Positions 8,466-16,734 of a stretch of 64,000 nt of DNA are shown here, in pieces. Position 1 is the first letter of the stretch. Each line of letters opens with the position of its first letter. This DNA comes from a virus. The translations under genes and the position numbers were made by a program. The stretch lies in the IMG/VR virus record IMGVR_UViG_3300031595_000166, positions 1-64,000 of that record; one strand, 5' to 3'. The notes beneath the pieces are model-generated. The model was given only the letters and a program-made list of their open reading frames with translations. It ran no database searches and was not told the DNA's origin.

Positions 8466-8773
8466 AATTTATACATTATATGTCGAATGTTTTTTGCGAT
8501 ACCAAAAAATCTACTTGGCTCTCCTAATATATATCCTGCTTGATTTTTATCAACTGCAAAATAATCACTTGAATTACCGACCGTGCATACTAAAAAATCA
8601 GAATAAAAACTATCCCATATAATTTTTGTAATTTGATCAACGGAAAGATCAATTGATAGTTTATCGAATATCTTTTTGGCAGAACGATCGTATTGATTAT
8701 GATCTGCTCCCATCTTTATATATCCAAGGACATCGGCGTCTTCAAGTAATTCTTCAATGATTTGTAATGTCAT
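8462..8773 (-). CDS. Hypothetical acidic protein
   Basis: 103 residues; Asp/Ile-rich N terminus (L-L-E-D-A-D-V-L-G-Y) and an alpha/beta remainder ending I-R-H-I-M-Y-K-L. No known domain. Overlaps the downstream gene start by 4 nt (ATGA). Confidence 0.6.
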   Translation of the reverse strand: MTLQIIEELLEDADVLGYIKMGADHNQYDRSAKKIFDKLSIDLSVDQITKIIWDSFYSDFLVCTVGNSSDYFAVDKNQAGYILGEPSRFFGIAKNIRHIMYKL

Positions 8774-8784
8774 TTTTGTGTTTC

Positions 8785-9063
8785 CTAATATAGGATCATT
8801 AGATTATTAATTTTTTCAATTAGGTGAGGACGATTAACTCTTATCGCTTCGAGATACCAATACATATCATCACATTGGCCCTTAGGGTCAAATACATTTC
8901 TCCAACTATTAGATTTAAAGGTCTCAAAAAAATATTTCACTATATCTTGATCGGATTGGTTAATAATCCTTGGATCGGTGGAATACCCTTTTGACCAACA
9001 GTGTTCCTCGTGATCTCTACAACGAATACATAATTTTATATTTAGATCTTTGCAAGTAGTCAT
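8785..9063 (-). CDS. Small Cys-rich protein, T-C-K-D-L family
   Basis: 92 residues. It starts T-C-K-D-L-N-I-x-L-C-x-x-C with a further H-C-W, so four Cys could hold zinc, and it ends N-L-M-I-L-Y, a form of the shared hydrophobic tail. The adjacent gene at 9060-9323 begins with the same T-C-K-D-L-D-I-x-L-C-x-x-C, so these are tandem paralogues. Function unknown. Confidence 0.65.
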   Translation of the reverse strand: MTTCKDLNIKLCIRCRDHEEHCWSKGYSTDPRIINQSDQDIVKYFFETFKSNSWRNVFDPKGQCDDMYWYLEAIRVNRPHLIEKINNLMILY

Positions 9064-9323
9064 GCTAATATCATTAATTGAAAGATTTTTGGATGATATG
9101 TTTCAAGTGTTTTGAGAAAATAAAAACTATAATTACGACCAGCAATTATAATGTCTGTCTGGTCTTCTTGGTATAATTTATTATATAATTCAATTATATC
9201 TTTTGTAGAAGAATGCAAGTAATGATCAGCAATATGCCTTTTATAATAACCGATATAACATCCGCCGCCCTTCCAAGAACACCATAAACATAATGGAATA
9301 TCTAAATCCTTGCAGGTAATCAT
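9060..9323 (-). CDS. Small Cys-rich protein, T-C-K-D-L family
   Basis: 87 residues; paralogue of the gene at 8785 through its N-terminal Cys cluster (C-x-x-C and a later C-Y). It ends F-Q-L-M-I-L-A, a degenerate version of the shared C-terminal tail. Stop-start overlaps of 4 nt on both sides show tight coupling. Confidence 0.65.
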   Translation of the reverse strand: MITCKDLDIPLCLWCSWKGGGCYIGYYKRHIADHYLHSSTKDIIELYNKLYQEDQTDIIIAGRNYSFYFLKTLETYHPKIFQLMILA

Positions 9324-9670
9324 ATCAATAGCATCAATTTATCAAAACGATTTATAAAAGTTTCTTTATCAAAATTATTCAATGAATATATTGTATTCTG
9401 TTTTATTGTATGTAAAAAACGATTGTCTCTTATTGTTGCAAGAACCGTATTCCCCAACTCATAATTTACATCTACTAAATATCCAATATCATTTTTTATA
9501 TTATAGACCATTATTTCTTCTGAAAATAATGTTCCATCGTTATTTATGATGATAGAATAATTATGATCCGCTGGAAGAATGAAGATGTCATTTCCGTAGC
9601 AAGACATTATATTTGTAGACAATAATAATAGTTCTTTATTACATACTTTACAAGTATATTTTTTACTCAT
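9320..9670 (-). CDS. Zinc-ribbon-like protein with shared hydrophobic tail
   Basis: 116 residues. N-terminal Y-T-C-K-V-C-N-K-E-L plus a later S-C could bind metal; the middle is beta-rich; the end is R-F-D-K-L-M-L-L-I, a good match to the shared tail. Member of a run of five small genes (8785-9980) that all end this way although their N-terminal parts differ. Confidence 0.65.
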   Translation of the reverse strand: MSKKYTCKVCNKELLLLSTNIMSCYGNDIFILPADHNYSIIINNDGTLFSEEIMVYNIKNDIGYLVDVNYELGNTVLATIRDNRFLHTIKQNTIYSLNNFDKETFINRFDKLMLLI

Positions 9671-9822
9671 ATTAGCAATAGATATTTTTCCAATTGTTCT
9701 GTTGTGAATTGTGTGCCATATAAAAAATTATATGCGCGAACATAATATTTTGGTTTAAGATATAAATCTTTTACCTTATTATAAGTTATGATGAACGATT
9801 TTAATTGATCGTCTTTTATCAT
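9667..9822 (-). CDS. Very small protein ending in the YLLLI tail
   Basis: 51 residues, ATG at 9822, overlapping its neighbours by 4 nt at both ends. A short alpha/beta body with Y-V-R-A-Y-N and then T-E-Q-L-E-K-Y-L-L-L-I. The next gene (9819) shares K-x-Y-V-R-x-x-N and the whole ending, so they are tandem duplicates. Confidence 0.65.
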   Translation of the reverse strand: MIKDDQLKSFIITYNKVKDLYLKPKYYVRAYNFLYGTQFTTEQLEKYLLLI

Positions 9823-9980
9823 ATGAGTAGTAGATATTTTTCCAATTGTTCGACTGTGAAGTTTGTATTACGAAAATTATTGAATATTCGAACATAGTTT
9901 TGTTTATTTACATAAAACTTTCCCGCCACTGTATAACCAGTAATAAATAATTTGAGTTCTTTATTTGGATTTGTGCTCAC
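9819..9980 (-). CDS. Very small protein ending in the YLLLI tail (GTG start)
   Basis: 53 residues starting with GTG at 9980 (S-T-N-P-N-K-E-L-K). It contains N-Y-V-R-I-F-N-N and ends V-E-Q-L-E-K-Y-L-L-L-I. Paralogue of the gene at 9667. The last codons use CTA CTA CTC where its partner uses CTA TTG CTA, so the ending is conserved as peptide rather than as DNA. Confidence 0.6.
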   Translation of the reverse strand: MSTNPNKELKLFITGYTVAGKFYVNKQNYVRIFNNFRNTNFTVEQLEKYLLLI

Positions 9981-9997
9981 TGTTTTATAGTATTTTT

Positions 9998-10951
9998 TTA
10001 TGGGGCTCCATACAACTCGTACGATTTAATAATCTCTGAAACATACCGCATTGTATCTCGGGCTTCTGATATTTCAATATATTCATTGGGCGATGAAGAA
10101 ACTGAATTATGATATCCGCAAGTCATATTAACCGCGTTTTTGCAAAAATCGCGTTTCTTGATTGCAACAACATCCGTGCTCATTCCACTGACTGGATTTC
10201 GTGGTAAACCAATATCATATGCAATTTCCAACAATCTCACTGCTGTTTCGTAATTTGCCAATACGCAACTTCCAATACGGATTACCAATTCATTTTGATG
10301 ATTTCCGCGATCTATTTGAGCCAATAACTCGAATTCTTTTAATTGTTCAAACGCAACCACCGCACTGCTTTTTAGCCCAACTTCCTCATCCGTTGGAAAC
10401 AAAATTCCCATATCATATCCAGTATTCAACGCAATCCAAGTTGCAATTGCAACACCGAGTCTATCATCTCCGCCAACCTGCAATTTGCAATCCTTATCCT
10501 GGATCACTCTTCGCATTTTACCATCATGTTCAATTGTCTTGATGACCGGCTCAACCTTTTGACTTGACAATTGGCTCTTTGTTCCAACATGCTCTTCTTC
10601 ACGATCTGCCATCCAAGCATATTCACCCATGATGCTATATCTACTACTATCGTGATCACGACAAACATCTGTATGTGCAACAAGGCAAACCTTTGGGTTC
10701 TCTCCTCGAATTGCAAGCATATTGTGAACTGTTGAATATCGCTTATCTTTCTTGATACGATCTGTCTGATATCCGTCTTCGTAGATAGTGAAGCCAGCGC
10801 GTCCGAGCACTTTACGGAGCCAAGCCCTCATCACCCATTCATCTGCCTTGCAGCATTGCATAATGTGATATTCGAAGGCACTAACATCCTTTGACTTCAT
10901 TTCTTCCTTAACAATCTGTTCCGCTTTTTCACTACCAGATGAATATGACAT
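9998..10951 (-). CDS. M20/M28-type zinc peptidase (aminopeptidase-like)
   Basis: 317 residues with the di-zinc peptidase signature in order: V-A-H-T-D-V; G-G-D-D-R-L-G; P-T-D-E-E-V-G (catalytic Glu and zinc ligand); A-Q-I-D-R-G; and C-G-Y-H-N-S-V-S-S near the end. All expected ligands are present and no signal peptide is visible, so it is probably a cytoplasmic aminopeptidase or dipeptidase. It is preceded by its own promoter and a 70-nt leader. Confidence 0.75.
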   Translation of the reverse strand: MSYSSGSEKAEQIVKEEMKSKDVSAFEYHIMQCCKADEWVMRAWLRKVLGRAGFTIYEDGYQTDRIKKDKRYSTVHNMLAIRGENPKVCLVAHTDVCRDHDSSRYSIMGEYAWMADREEEHVGTKSQLSSQKVEPVIKTIEHDGKMRRVIQDKDCKLQVGGDDRLGVAIATWIALNTGYDMGILFPTDEEVGLKSSAVVAFEQLKEFELLAQIDRGNHQNELVIRIGSCVLANYETAVRLLEIAYDIGLPRNPVSGMSTDVVAIKKRDFCKNAVNMTCGYHNSVSSSPNEYIEISEARDTMRYVSEIIKSYELYGAP

Positions 10952-11028
10952 TGTTTTCTTTTGCTTTCTCTTCCGCTTTGGAAGATAGTTTTACACATCG
11001 CCCAAAACACCTGCTTTGGGGCTCATCT

Positions 11029-11057
11029 AATCTAAGGCTCGCAACGCTCTGTGTCAA
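11029..11057 (-). promoter_or_regulatory. Sigma70-type promoter for the peptidase gene
   Basis: -35 TTGACA (11052-11057, preceded by C), 17-nt spacer, -10 TAGATT (11029-11034). Predicted start about 11022, giving a leader of about 70 nt before the ATG at 10951. Confidence 0.7.
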
Positions 11058-11073
11058 GTCTGCACGCAAACGC

Positions 11074-11541
11074 TTACATCAGGCGATACAATACCACATC
11101 TACCCTATGTAATTCATTTACAATCTTCTCGAAGTTTTCAATCATCTTATAATAATGTTCCCAATTTCCGGCCGCTAAACCACAACCAATATTAAACGGG
11201 AATGCGATACTCTCTAACTTTTCAATTTTTGCAATCTCTCGAAGGCATTGCCAAAAATATCCTTCTCGAACAATAGAACTATCGATCAATGATTTTTCAT
11301 CTGCTTTGCCGGGGTAATATTGACCACCGACTGAGATTATTTTACCACGAATAATTATGTGTCCGGGCAAGTCATCACCTTTTGCAACATACGGATATGG
11401 TCTATGCTGATAGATATTTGCTTCTGGAAAACGATCAAAAATAGATTTCGCCAATCCCGATGCTCCTCGTGAAACGCTGTTAGTCTGATGCACGATGAAT
11501 TGTTCTTTCGCGTCCAGTATGTTGCCGTTGATTATTTTCAT
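11074..11541 (-). CDS. Macro domain protein (ADP-ribose-binding)
   Basis: 155 residues, one macro domain. Hallmarks: I-I-N-G-N-I-L-D at 3-10, H-Q-T-N-S-V-S-R-G-A-S-G (the Asn and Gly-rich loop that cradle ADP-ribose), and F-P-F-N-I-G-C-G-L-A-A-G-N-W near residue 113, close to Poa1/ALC1-type proteins. Family members bind ADP-ribose or hydrolyse its derivatives, which could counter host ADP-ribosylation; that role is inference. Confidence 0.85.
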   Translation of the reverse strand: MKIINGNILDAKEQFIVHQTNSVSRGASGLAKSIFDRFPEANIYQHRPYPYVAKGDDLPGHIIIRGKIISVGGQYYPGKADEKSLIDSSIVREGYFWQCLREIAKIEKLESIAFPFNIGCGLAAGNWEHYYKMIENFEKIVNELHRVDVVLYRLM

Positions 11542-11552
11542 AATTAATCTCC

Positions 11553-11828
11553 CTACATCAACATTAGATACTTATCTAAATTATCCGTATTTATTCCCAA
11601 GTCTTCATTTATATATTTTAACATATGCGGTATATCTCCGTGTGTTTCATTACAAAAATAAATAAAACAACGAGCAAAATTATTCCACACATCCAGTTCT
11701 CTTTTAGAATAAACTTCAATCATTGCTTCCCATATAGAACTTACACGCCTACTATCTACATGCTCTATAAAATCTGTATCAACTATTGTAAATAGTTTTA
11801 CACTGTCGTGATCAAAACTTTGGAACAT
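11553..11828 (-). CDS. DTDF/NLNV family small protein with YLMLM tail
   Basis: 91 residues. Member of the largest small-protein family in this window: N-terminal M-F-x-S, then I-V-D-T-D-F-I-E, then W-E-A-M-I-E-V-Y and N-x-x-R-C, ending L-D-K-Y-L-M-L-M. Fourteen relatives lie in clusters elsewhere. There is no known domain; secondary structure looks like a short beta hairpin followed by three helices. Co-directional with three relatives up to 12963. Confidence 0.7.
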   Translation of the reverse strand: MFQSFDHDSVKLFTIVDTDFIEHVDSRRVSSIWEAMIEVYSKRELDVWNNFARCFIYFCNETHGDIPHMLKYINEDLGINTDNLDKYLMLM

Positions 11829-11832
11829 TTTA

Positions 11833-12165
11833 TCATACCAACATTAAATATTTTTCAACTTCATCAATGTTTATATTTAAATCTGAATAATGTTTATCAG
11901 TGGCAAGCATACGGATCATATCTTCATATATTGAAAATTTATTTTCAATACAATATTTTTTTAACGCAATTGCTAAGTTTCCATATACGTTTAATTCTTT
12001 TTTAGAATAAACATGAAAAATAGCGTGCCATATTGAATACCCTTCCCAATCATCAGTAAAATCTGAATCAGTTATTATATAATGATACGGGGCAATATAT
12101 AATGGATCGTCCTCATCAGAATATGATATTCCATCAATATATTTGGATTCGAACTTAATAAACAT
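11833..12165 (-). CDS. DTDF/NLNV family small protein with YLMLV tail
   Basis: 110 residues; I-T-D-S-D-F-T-D, W-H-A-I-F-H-V-Y, K-K-E-L-N-V-Y-G-N-L-A-I-A-L, ending V-E-K-Y-L-M-L-V. The family pattern is complete, with an insertion before the last helix. The downstream neighbour begins 4 nt after the stop. Confidence 0.7.
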   Translation of the reverse strand: MFIKFESKYIDGISYSDEDDPLYIAPYHYIITDSDFTDDWEGYSIWHAIFHVYSKKELNVYGNLAIALKKYCIENKFSIYEDMIRMLATDKHYSDLNINIDEVEKYLMLV

Positions 12166-12443
12166 TATTCTCTAATCAATCTCTGTAAAACAATATCCAC
12201 AATATAACTAACACTTGCCCCAGCCAATCCGAATAATATAAAATCGCGAAAACTAAATTGATCGAATGATAGCAGATATACTAAATATCCTGCATGGAAT
12301 CCAACACATGCGTAGCAAGAAAATAATTGGTAAAATAGTGGGTGCTGACGGATTAACCATATACGAGGCTTATCAAAAAGACTACTGTCTTTTATAATAA
12401 ATGTCAATCCATAGAACGCGAATAAAATTATTACTATATTCAT
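12165..12443 (-). CDS. DUF1360-like membrane protein
   Basis: 92 residues with about three hydrophobic segments (residues 1-17, 40-58 and 66-84) and a conserved-looking S-C-Y-A-C-V-G-F-H-A-G between them, as in DUF1360 proteins seen in phages and bacilli. Predicted inner-membrane location, function unknown. It sits inside a run of DTDF/NLNV genes. Confidence 0.6.
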   Translation of the reverse strand: MNIVIILFAFYGLTFIIKDSSLFDKPRIWLIRQHPLFYQLFSCYACVGFHAGYLVYLLSFDQFSFRDFILFGLAGASVSYIVDIVLQRLIRE

Positions 12444-12445
12444 TT

Positions 12446-12661
12446 TTACATCAACACAAGTAAATGTTCCACTTCTTCAAGTTTTATATTATGCAATTGT
12501 CTTCCGGTTCTAACAAGTCTATGTGCTTCAATCCATAAATCACCATTGAAAATTTCAATCAATGTTTTTATTGGGAATAGGTATTCTTCATTTAGTCTCG
12601 CCGTAGTCCATACAAGATCAACAAAATCTAAAAACTCTTTGATTTCTTCTGGCGTGCTCAT
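12446..12661 (-). CDS. Small protein with LLVLM tail (diverged family member)
   Basis: 71 residues. It lacks the N-terminal D-T-D-F block but keeps W-x-x-A, L-x-x-x-I-E-I-F and the end L-E-E-V-E-H-L-L-V-L-M, so it is probably a shortened relative of the genes around it. The start overlaps the upstream stop by 4 nt. Confidence 0.6.
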   Translation of the reverse strand: MSTPEEIKEFLDFVDLVWTTARLNEEYLFPIKTLIEIFNGDLWIEAHRLVRTGRQLHNIKLEEVEHLLVLM

Positions 12662-12963
12662 ATTAGCATCAAGTATTTCTGCACATCGTCTGCATATTTT
12701 TTATATTTTACACAACGATCTATATTGAATTTAATTAAATCATTCATATTATTCATATGAGTTTTACAAAAATATCTAAACGCTCTTACTAAATTGGCAC
12801 CAACATTTAGATTTCGTTTTTCATATACCTCTATAACCGCTTCGCCAATACCACCGCTCCCGACCCAATGAAGTATAATGTTTTCCACAAAATCTGTGTC
12901 AATTATCGTATAATGAATACATTTATTTATATCGTCGTGTTTGAATGTATATGATTGAAACAT
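12658..12963 (-). CDS. DTDF/NLNV family small protein with YLMLI tail
   Basis: 101 residues: M-F-Q-S, Y-T-I-I-D-T-D-F-V-E, G-E-A-V-I-E-V-Y-E-K-R-N-L-N-V-G-A-N-L-V-R-A-F, ending D-V-Q-K-Y-L-M-L-I. One of the clearest examples of the family pattern. The start is 1 nt after the phosphoesterase stop. Confidence 0.7.
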   Translation of the reverse strand: MFQSYTFKHDDINKCIHYTIIDTDFVENIILHWVGSGGIGEAVIEVYEKRNLNVGANLVRAFRYFCKTHMNNMNDLIKFNIDRCVKYKKYADDVQKYLMLI

Positions 12964-13764
12964 TTATATGTAAATTCTATTACAATTTTTGGGCTGTCCC
13001 CAATAACTGGCTTTGCCAGTGAAAGACAAAACGTTCCTTGCTAAATGTGCCGTGGATGCAGAATGTGTGTGCCCCGACAAAACAAGCAGTATTCTTTTCT
13101 TATGTTCAGACATAATGTTTTTTACTCGTTCTCCCAACTGATGATTTACATTATATGGAAGCCAGTATTTTCCAAACATTGTTTCTTGATCATTTGTGCA
13201 CTCCGCTGATATCGGAAAATGAGTTAACATATAAATAGTTCTATATTTTTCTAATGCGATTTTTAATTGTTTCTCTATAAAATCTGCACTGTCTAATGAC
13301 ATTTTTCTGCAATATTCAAAACGCTCTTCCCAAGACATTTTTTTTAATTCTGGTATCATATACCAATCGAATGTCCATTTGATATATTTCATATCCCCCA
13401 ACGAAAGATCATACCAGCCTTGTGTTCCAATAATTCCTACATCGTCTGCAAGTTCTAAAACACCTTCACGATCCATCCAATGAAGATTAGGATATTTATC
13501 ACATAGTTCATTTAACATGTCTTTTGTTTTTTGGAAACCAAGAATAAAATTACAATGATTACCCGTGATGAAGTATATAGGACAATCTATATGCCTTGCT
13601 AATTCCTCTAAATGATATCGAAGGAAAGAACTTGATATATCACCAGTAATAAATAACCCCGAAGCATTCTCTTTATTTATGGCGTGATACATTGCCCGTT
13701 TCGCCCAAGGCCAAGCGGAACTTAAATGTAAATCTGTATACCATAAATATTTTTTACTGTCCAT
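12964..13764 (-). CDS. Calcineurin-like metallophosphoesterase
   Basis: 266 residues with the full metal-site set: D-L-H near residue 11, G-D-I-S at about 37, G-N-H at about 66, T-H-F-P in the C-terminal half and G-H-T-H-S-A-S near the end. Family members cleave phosphomonoesters or phosphodiesters, including cyclic nucleotides and nucleic acids. No signal peptide. The substrate cannot be told from sequence. Confidence 0.85.
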   Translation of the reverse strand: MDSKKYLWYTDLHLSSAWPWAKRAMYHAINKENASGLFITGDISSSFLRYHLEELARHIDCPIYFITGNHCNFILGFQKTKDMLNELCDKYPNLHWMDREGVLELADDVGIIGTQGWYDLSLGDMKYIKWTFDWYMIPELKKMSWEERFEYCRKMSLDSADFIEKQLKIALEKYRTIYMLTHFPISAECTNDQETMFGKYWLPYNVNHQLGERVKNIMSEHKKRILLVLSGHTHSASTAHLARNVLSFTGKASYWGQPKNCNRIYI

Positions 13765-13776
13765 ACAATAATTCCA

Positions 13777-14061
13777 TTATAATAATATTAACAATTCTTC
13801 CAATCGCTCTAATGTTATATCGAATGGAAACTTTATTTTCTTTGACACACATTTTTCATATTCATGGGTTCCGCCGTTTTGGTAAACAAGGCATAAATCA
13901 TCAGCATACCAATATATAATATATTTAGTGCCACCCAATCTTCTATGAATACATTCTGCGTTTTTGTTTATATAAATAAAATGAGTGACTTCGCAATTGA
14001 CACAATACAGTCCGTTGTATTGCCAATCTTTATTGCATACTGGACAATTATGGAAAAACAT
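13777..14061 (-). CDS. Two-CxxC zinc protein with LLILL tail
   Basis: 94 residues from the ATG at 14061, just after the upstream stop; the longer frame overlaps that gene. N-terminal N-C-P-V-C-N-K-D then Y-C-V-N-C-E forms a probable zinc ribbon; the end F-D-I-T-L-E-R-L-E-E-L-L-I-L-L closely resembles the ends of the genes at 33408 and 33695, which also begin with paired C-x-x-C. Confidence 0.65.
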   Translation of the reverse strand: MFFHNCPVCNKDWQYNGLYCVNCEVTHFIYINKNAECIHRRLGGTKYIIYWYADDLCLVYQNGGTHEYEKCVSKKIKFPFDITLERLEELLILL

Positions 14062-14062
14062 T

Positions 14063-14314
14063 TTAGTATAATAACCTATATTTTTCACAATAATAATTAG
14101 CGTTCTCAATTCCGTCATCATCTACTATGACACGCCAAGTCATCGGAGGTAAAAGCGCTTGTAGTCTTATATGACTTTCACAAACTAAACAATTAAAATG
14201 TATAACATTAAAAGATATTAACCCAGCTCGTATATATTTTAGATTGTGTCCATACTTGGAAAGATATTCGATTGCTTCGTTGGGATCCTCTGTATATGGT
14301 ATTGTTGCAATCAT
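14063..14314 (-). CDS. Hypothetical I-P-Y-T protein (tandem duplicate)
   Basis: 83 residues: I-P-Y-T-E-D-P-N-E-A-I-E-Y-L-S-K-Y-G-H-N-L at the start, C-L-V-C-E-S in the middle and Y-Y-C-E-K-Y-R-L-L-Y at the end. The upstream gene has the same three blocks, so these are tandem paralogues, each with one C-x-x-C. Function unknown. Confidence 0.65.
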   Translation of the reverse strand: MIATIPYTEDPNEAIEYLSKYGHNLKYIRAGLISFNVIHFNCLVCESHIRLQALLPPMTWRVIVDDDGIENANYYCEKYRLLY

Positions 14315-14586
14315 ACTAATACTCTATACTTTTCACAATAAAACATAGCCGTTTCATTAAGATTATTGTCCACACATAATCTGTATTCTTTTTCTGAACC
14401 ACCATATCTTCCAAGAATAACTCTACTACCACATACTTTACATTTAAAATCCATACGCCAACGAATAGAATCACCATATTCATAACTAAATTTACTGTCT
14501 AAAATTAGGTTATGCCCATACTCTTTCAAGTATTCTATTGCTTTATTAGCGTCTTTTGTATATGGAATGGAAGCCCAAGTAATCAT
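14311..14586 (-). CDS. Hypothetical I-P-Y-T protein (tandem duplicate)
   Basis: 91 residues from the ATG at 14586, which overlaps the upstream stop as ATGA. Shares I-P-Y-T-K-D-A-N-K-A-I-E-Y-L, C-K-V-C-G-S and F-Y-C-E-K-Y-R-V-L-V with the downstream paralogue at 14063. Confidence 0.65.
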   Translation of the reverse strand: MITWASIPYTKDANKAIEYLKEYGHNLILDSKFSYEYGDSIRWRMDFKCKVCGSRVILGRYGGSEKEYRLCVDNNLNETAMFYCEKYRVLV

Positions 14587-14792
14587 TTTGACCAACCAAT
14601 AATAACACCATCAATTATAATAAAATTATTATCAGAATGATCGGATGGGTATGCGTAATCATGTTCGATTACTTCACCAAGTAAATTAATAAATTCATCA
14701 TAACCAATGAGTATCTTTTTTGGCTTATTTCCAGTTCCACTATGGAAGTTAGATATCATTGTGCGAATAGCGAGTAAGATTGTGTTATTCAT
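14583..14792 (-). CDS. Hypothetical small protein
   Basis: 69 residues, starting N-N-T-I-L-L-A-I-R and with a beta-rich end I-I-D-G-V-I-I-G-W-S-K. Not recognised. Coupled by overlap to the gene at 14311. Confidence 0.55.
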   Translation of the reverse strand: MNNTILLAIRTMISNFHSGTGNKPKKILIGYDEFINLLGEVIEHDYAYPSDHSDNNFIIIDGVIIGWSK

Positions 14793-14833
14793 CTTTTATA
14801 CCAATGTTTAATATTGGGCTGGAAACCGAATGG

Positions 14834-16714
14834 CTATTCCTCAATCATTGACATTAGTTCGTTTTCACTAATAATTTTAATACCAGCAGATCGTGCTTTA
14901 TTTGTTTTCAATGATGTGCTGTCTTCCGAAGCACATACCAAGTGTGTGCTTGCTTTTCCAATTGTTTTAGCATATTTTCCGCCAGCCTCTTCAATCATAA
15001 CCGCAAGATCATCTCGCTTTGTTGACGTTTTTCCGGTTATTGTTATAACAAACCCATTCAATTTTCCAGTATTACTCATCGTCTTTACCTTTATTCCTAA
15101 TTCTAATAACTCTTCAATAATTTTTCTATTCTTTTTTAATCCATCAAAAAGATTTTTAGCCTTCACAACTCCAAGCCCTTTCACTGCTTGCAAGCAATTT
15201 TCAGGCGCGTTCATAATTTTGTCAAGCGTATCCAAACCAGCATTCATTACAAACTTTATGGAACTGCGTCCAACCAATGGAATACTCAAACTTCCAAGGA
15301 ATGTATCTAATGGTATTTCCGTAATGCTCCACAATGACTTATAAACATTCTCTGCCGACTTCTTGCCCATCCGTTCCAGCCCTGCCAAGTCGTCCAGCGT
15401 CAATTTATACAAGTCCGCAGGCGTGGCAACGAGCCCTGCCTCGACCAACTTGTCAATCAATCCATCACCAACTTCCAAAACATTCAATCCGCTAATCCAA
15501 TTAGATATACGACCTTTTATTTGGGCAGGGCAACTATTAACATTCGTGCATTGAAGATTTTCACCATTCATTACCAAGTCGCCATTGCAAGTCGGGCAAT
15601 GTTTTGGTGCTTTGAATACTGTTCCAGTTCCATTAATCACTTCTTTAACGCTTGGTATGACATCGTTATTTCTTGCAACAATTACTCTTGCTCCAATATC
15701 GATTTCCATAGTTTCAAGAAACGACATATTGTAGCAACTTGCATTCGTTATTTTTGCGCCAGCAAGTTCAACTTCATCAAACACTGCTACTGGGGTTATA
15801 CGACCCGAGTTCCCACATTGTAATTTGATATCTCTAATAATTGTTTCCGCCTCCTCGTTCTCAAACTTTGCTGCTATGGATGCTTTTGGCTTGTTGTTAG
15901 TCATACCATAACTATCAAACTTACTCATATTATTATTTGATATAACCAAGCCATCAAGATCATATGGAATAGTATCTCTTATTTCATTTTGAAAACGAGT
16001 GAAGTATGCATATGTATCTTTTCCATTATCGAATAATGAGTAATCTGGTGTAGTAAATCCAAGTTTCTGTAAAAGATTAAACTGATCTACTAATGTTTTT
16101 AGTTCAACATCATCTGTTTGTATTTTATATACAAGTATATTTAAATACTGACAACCGCTCCCATCATAAGCTCTTGCTATACCTGATGCAGCATTTCTTG
16201 CAGACATATAATCTTTGAAGTGTTTTTGATGATTTGCTTTTGATAGAACAATCTCACCACGAATTGTTGCAGTAATGTTATTGGGAAGTGTTTTAGGAAC
16301 GCCTTGCATTTTTACAACATTAACTGTAATATCTTCACCGCTACCTGATTTTCCACCACGAGTAGCAGCAACAACTAATTTACCGTCTTCATACACAAGA
16401 CTAACGCTCAATCCATCAATTTTCCAAGTGGTAAAAAACCGCTCATCGAAACAATAATCTTTTGACCACTTTAAAAACTGTTCTTCTGTATTACATTTAT
16501 TGAGACTTCCCATCACCGAAGAATGTTTATATTTTTTCCATTCTGATACTGGTTCTGCGCCAATCTCAATTATTTCATTATCATTTGGGTCAAGTTTTTC
16601 AACTTCATCGTGCAATGCATCGTATGTTGCATCTGGCACAACTGGTTCGTCATTATAATAGGCTTCGCGCCATTTACGAAGCAGATTTTTCTTCGCTTCA
16701 ATTTGACTTGACAT
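14834..16714 (-). CDS. ligA: NAD+-dependent DNA ligase
   Basis: 626 residues, slightly shorter than bacterial LigA (about 670). Order of domains: Ia with Y-D-A-L; adenylation domain with the catalytic K98 in K-I-D-G; OB fold; four-Cys zinc finger (C-P-T-C ... C-x-x-x-x-x-C-P) around residue 380; helix-hairpin-helix region; C-terminal BRCT with I-T-G-K-T. It seals nicks between Okazaki fragments or during repair using NAD+. All core motifs look intact, so the phage carries its own ligase of bacterial type. Confidence 0.95.
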   Translation of the reverse strand: MSSQIEAKKNLLRKWREAYYNDEPVVPDATYDALHDEVEKLDPNDNEIIEIGAEPVSEWKKYKHSSVMGSLNKCNTEEQFLKWSKDYCFDERFFTTWKIDGLSVSLVYEDGKLVVAATRGGKSGSGEDITVNVVKMQGVPKTLPNNITATIRGEIVLSKANHQKHFKDYMSARNAASGIARAYDGSGCQYLNILVYKIQTDDVELKTLVDQFNLLQKLGFTTPDYSLFDNGKDTYAYFTRFQNEIRDTIPYDLDGLVISNNNMSKFDSYGMTNNKPKASIAAKFENEEAETIIRDIKLQCGNSGRITPVAVFDEVELAGAKITNASCYNMSFLETMEIDIGARVIVARNNDVIPSVKEVINGTGTVFKAPKHCPTCNGDLVMNGENLQCTNVNSCPAQIKGRISNWISGLNVLEVGDGLIDKLVEAGLVATPADLYKLTLDDLAGLERMGKKSAENVYKSLWSITEIPLDTFLGSLSIPLVGRSSIKFVMNAGLDTLDKIMNAPENCLQAVKGLGVVKAKNLFDGLKKNRKIIEELLELGIKVKTMSNTGKLNGFVITITGKTSTKRDDLAVMIEEAGGKYAKTIGKASTHLVCASEDSTSLKTNKARSAGIKIISENELMSMIEE

Positions 16715-16734
16715 TTTATTTTACAACTTTCTAA

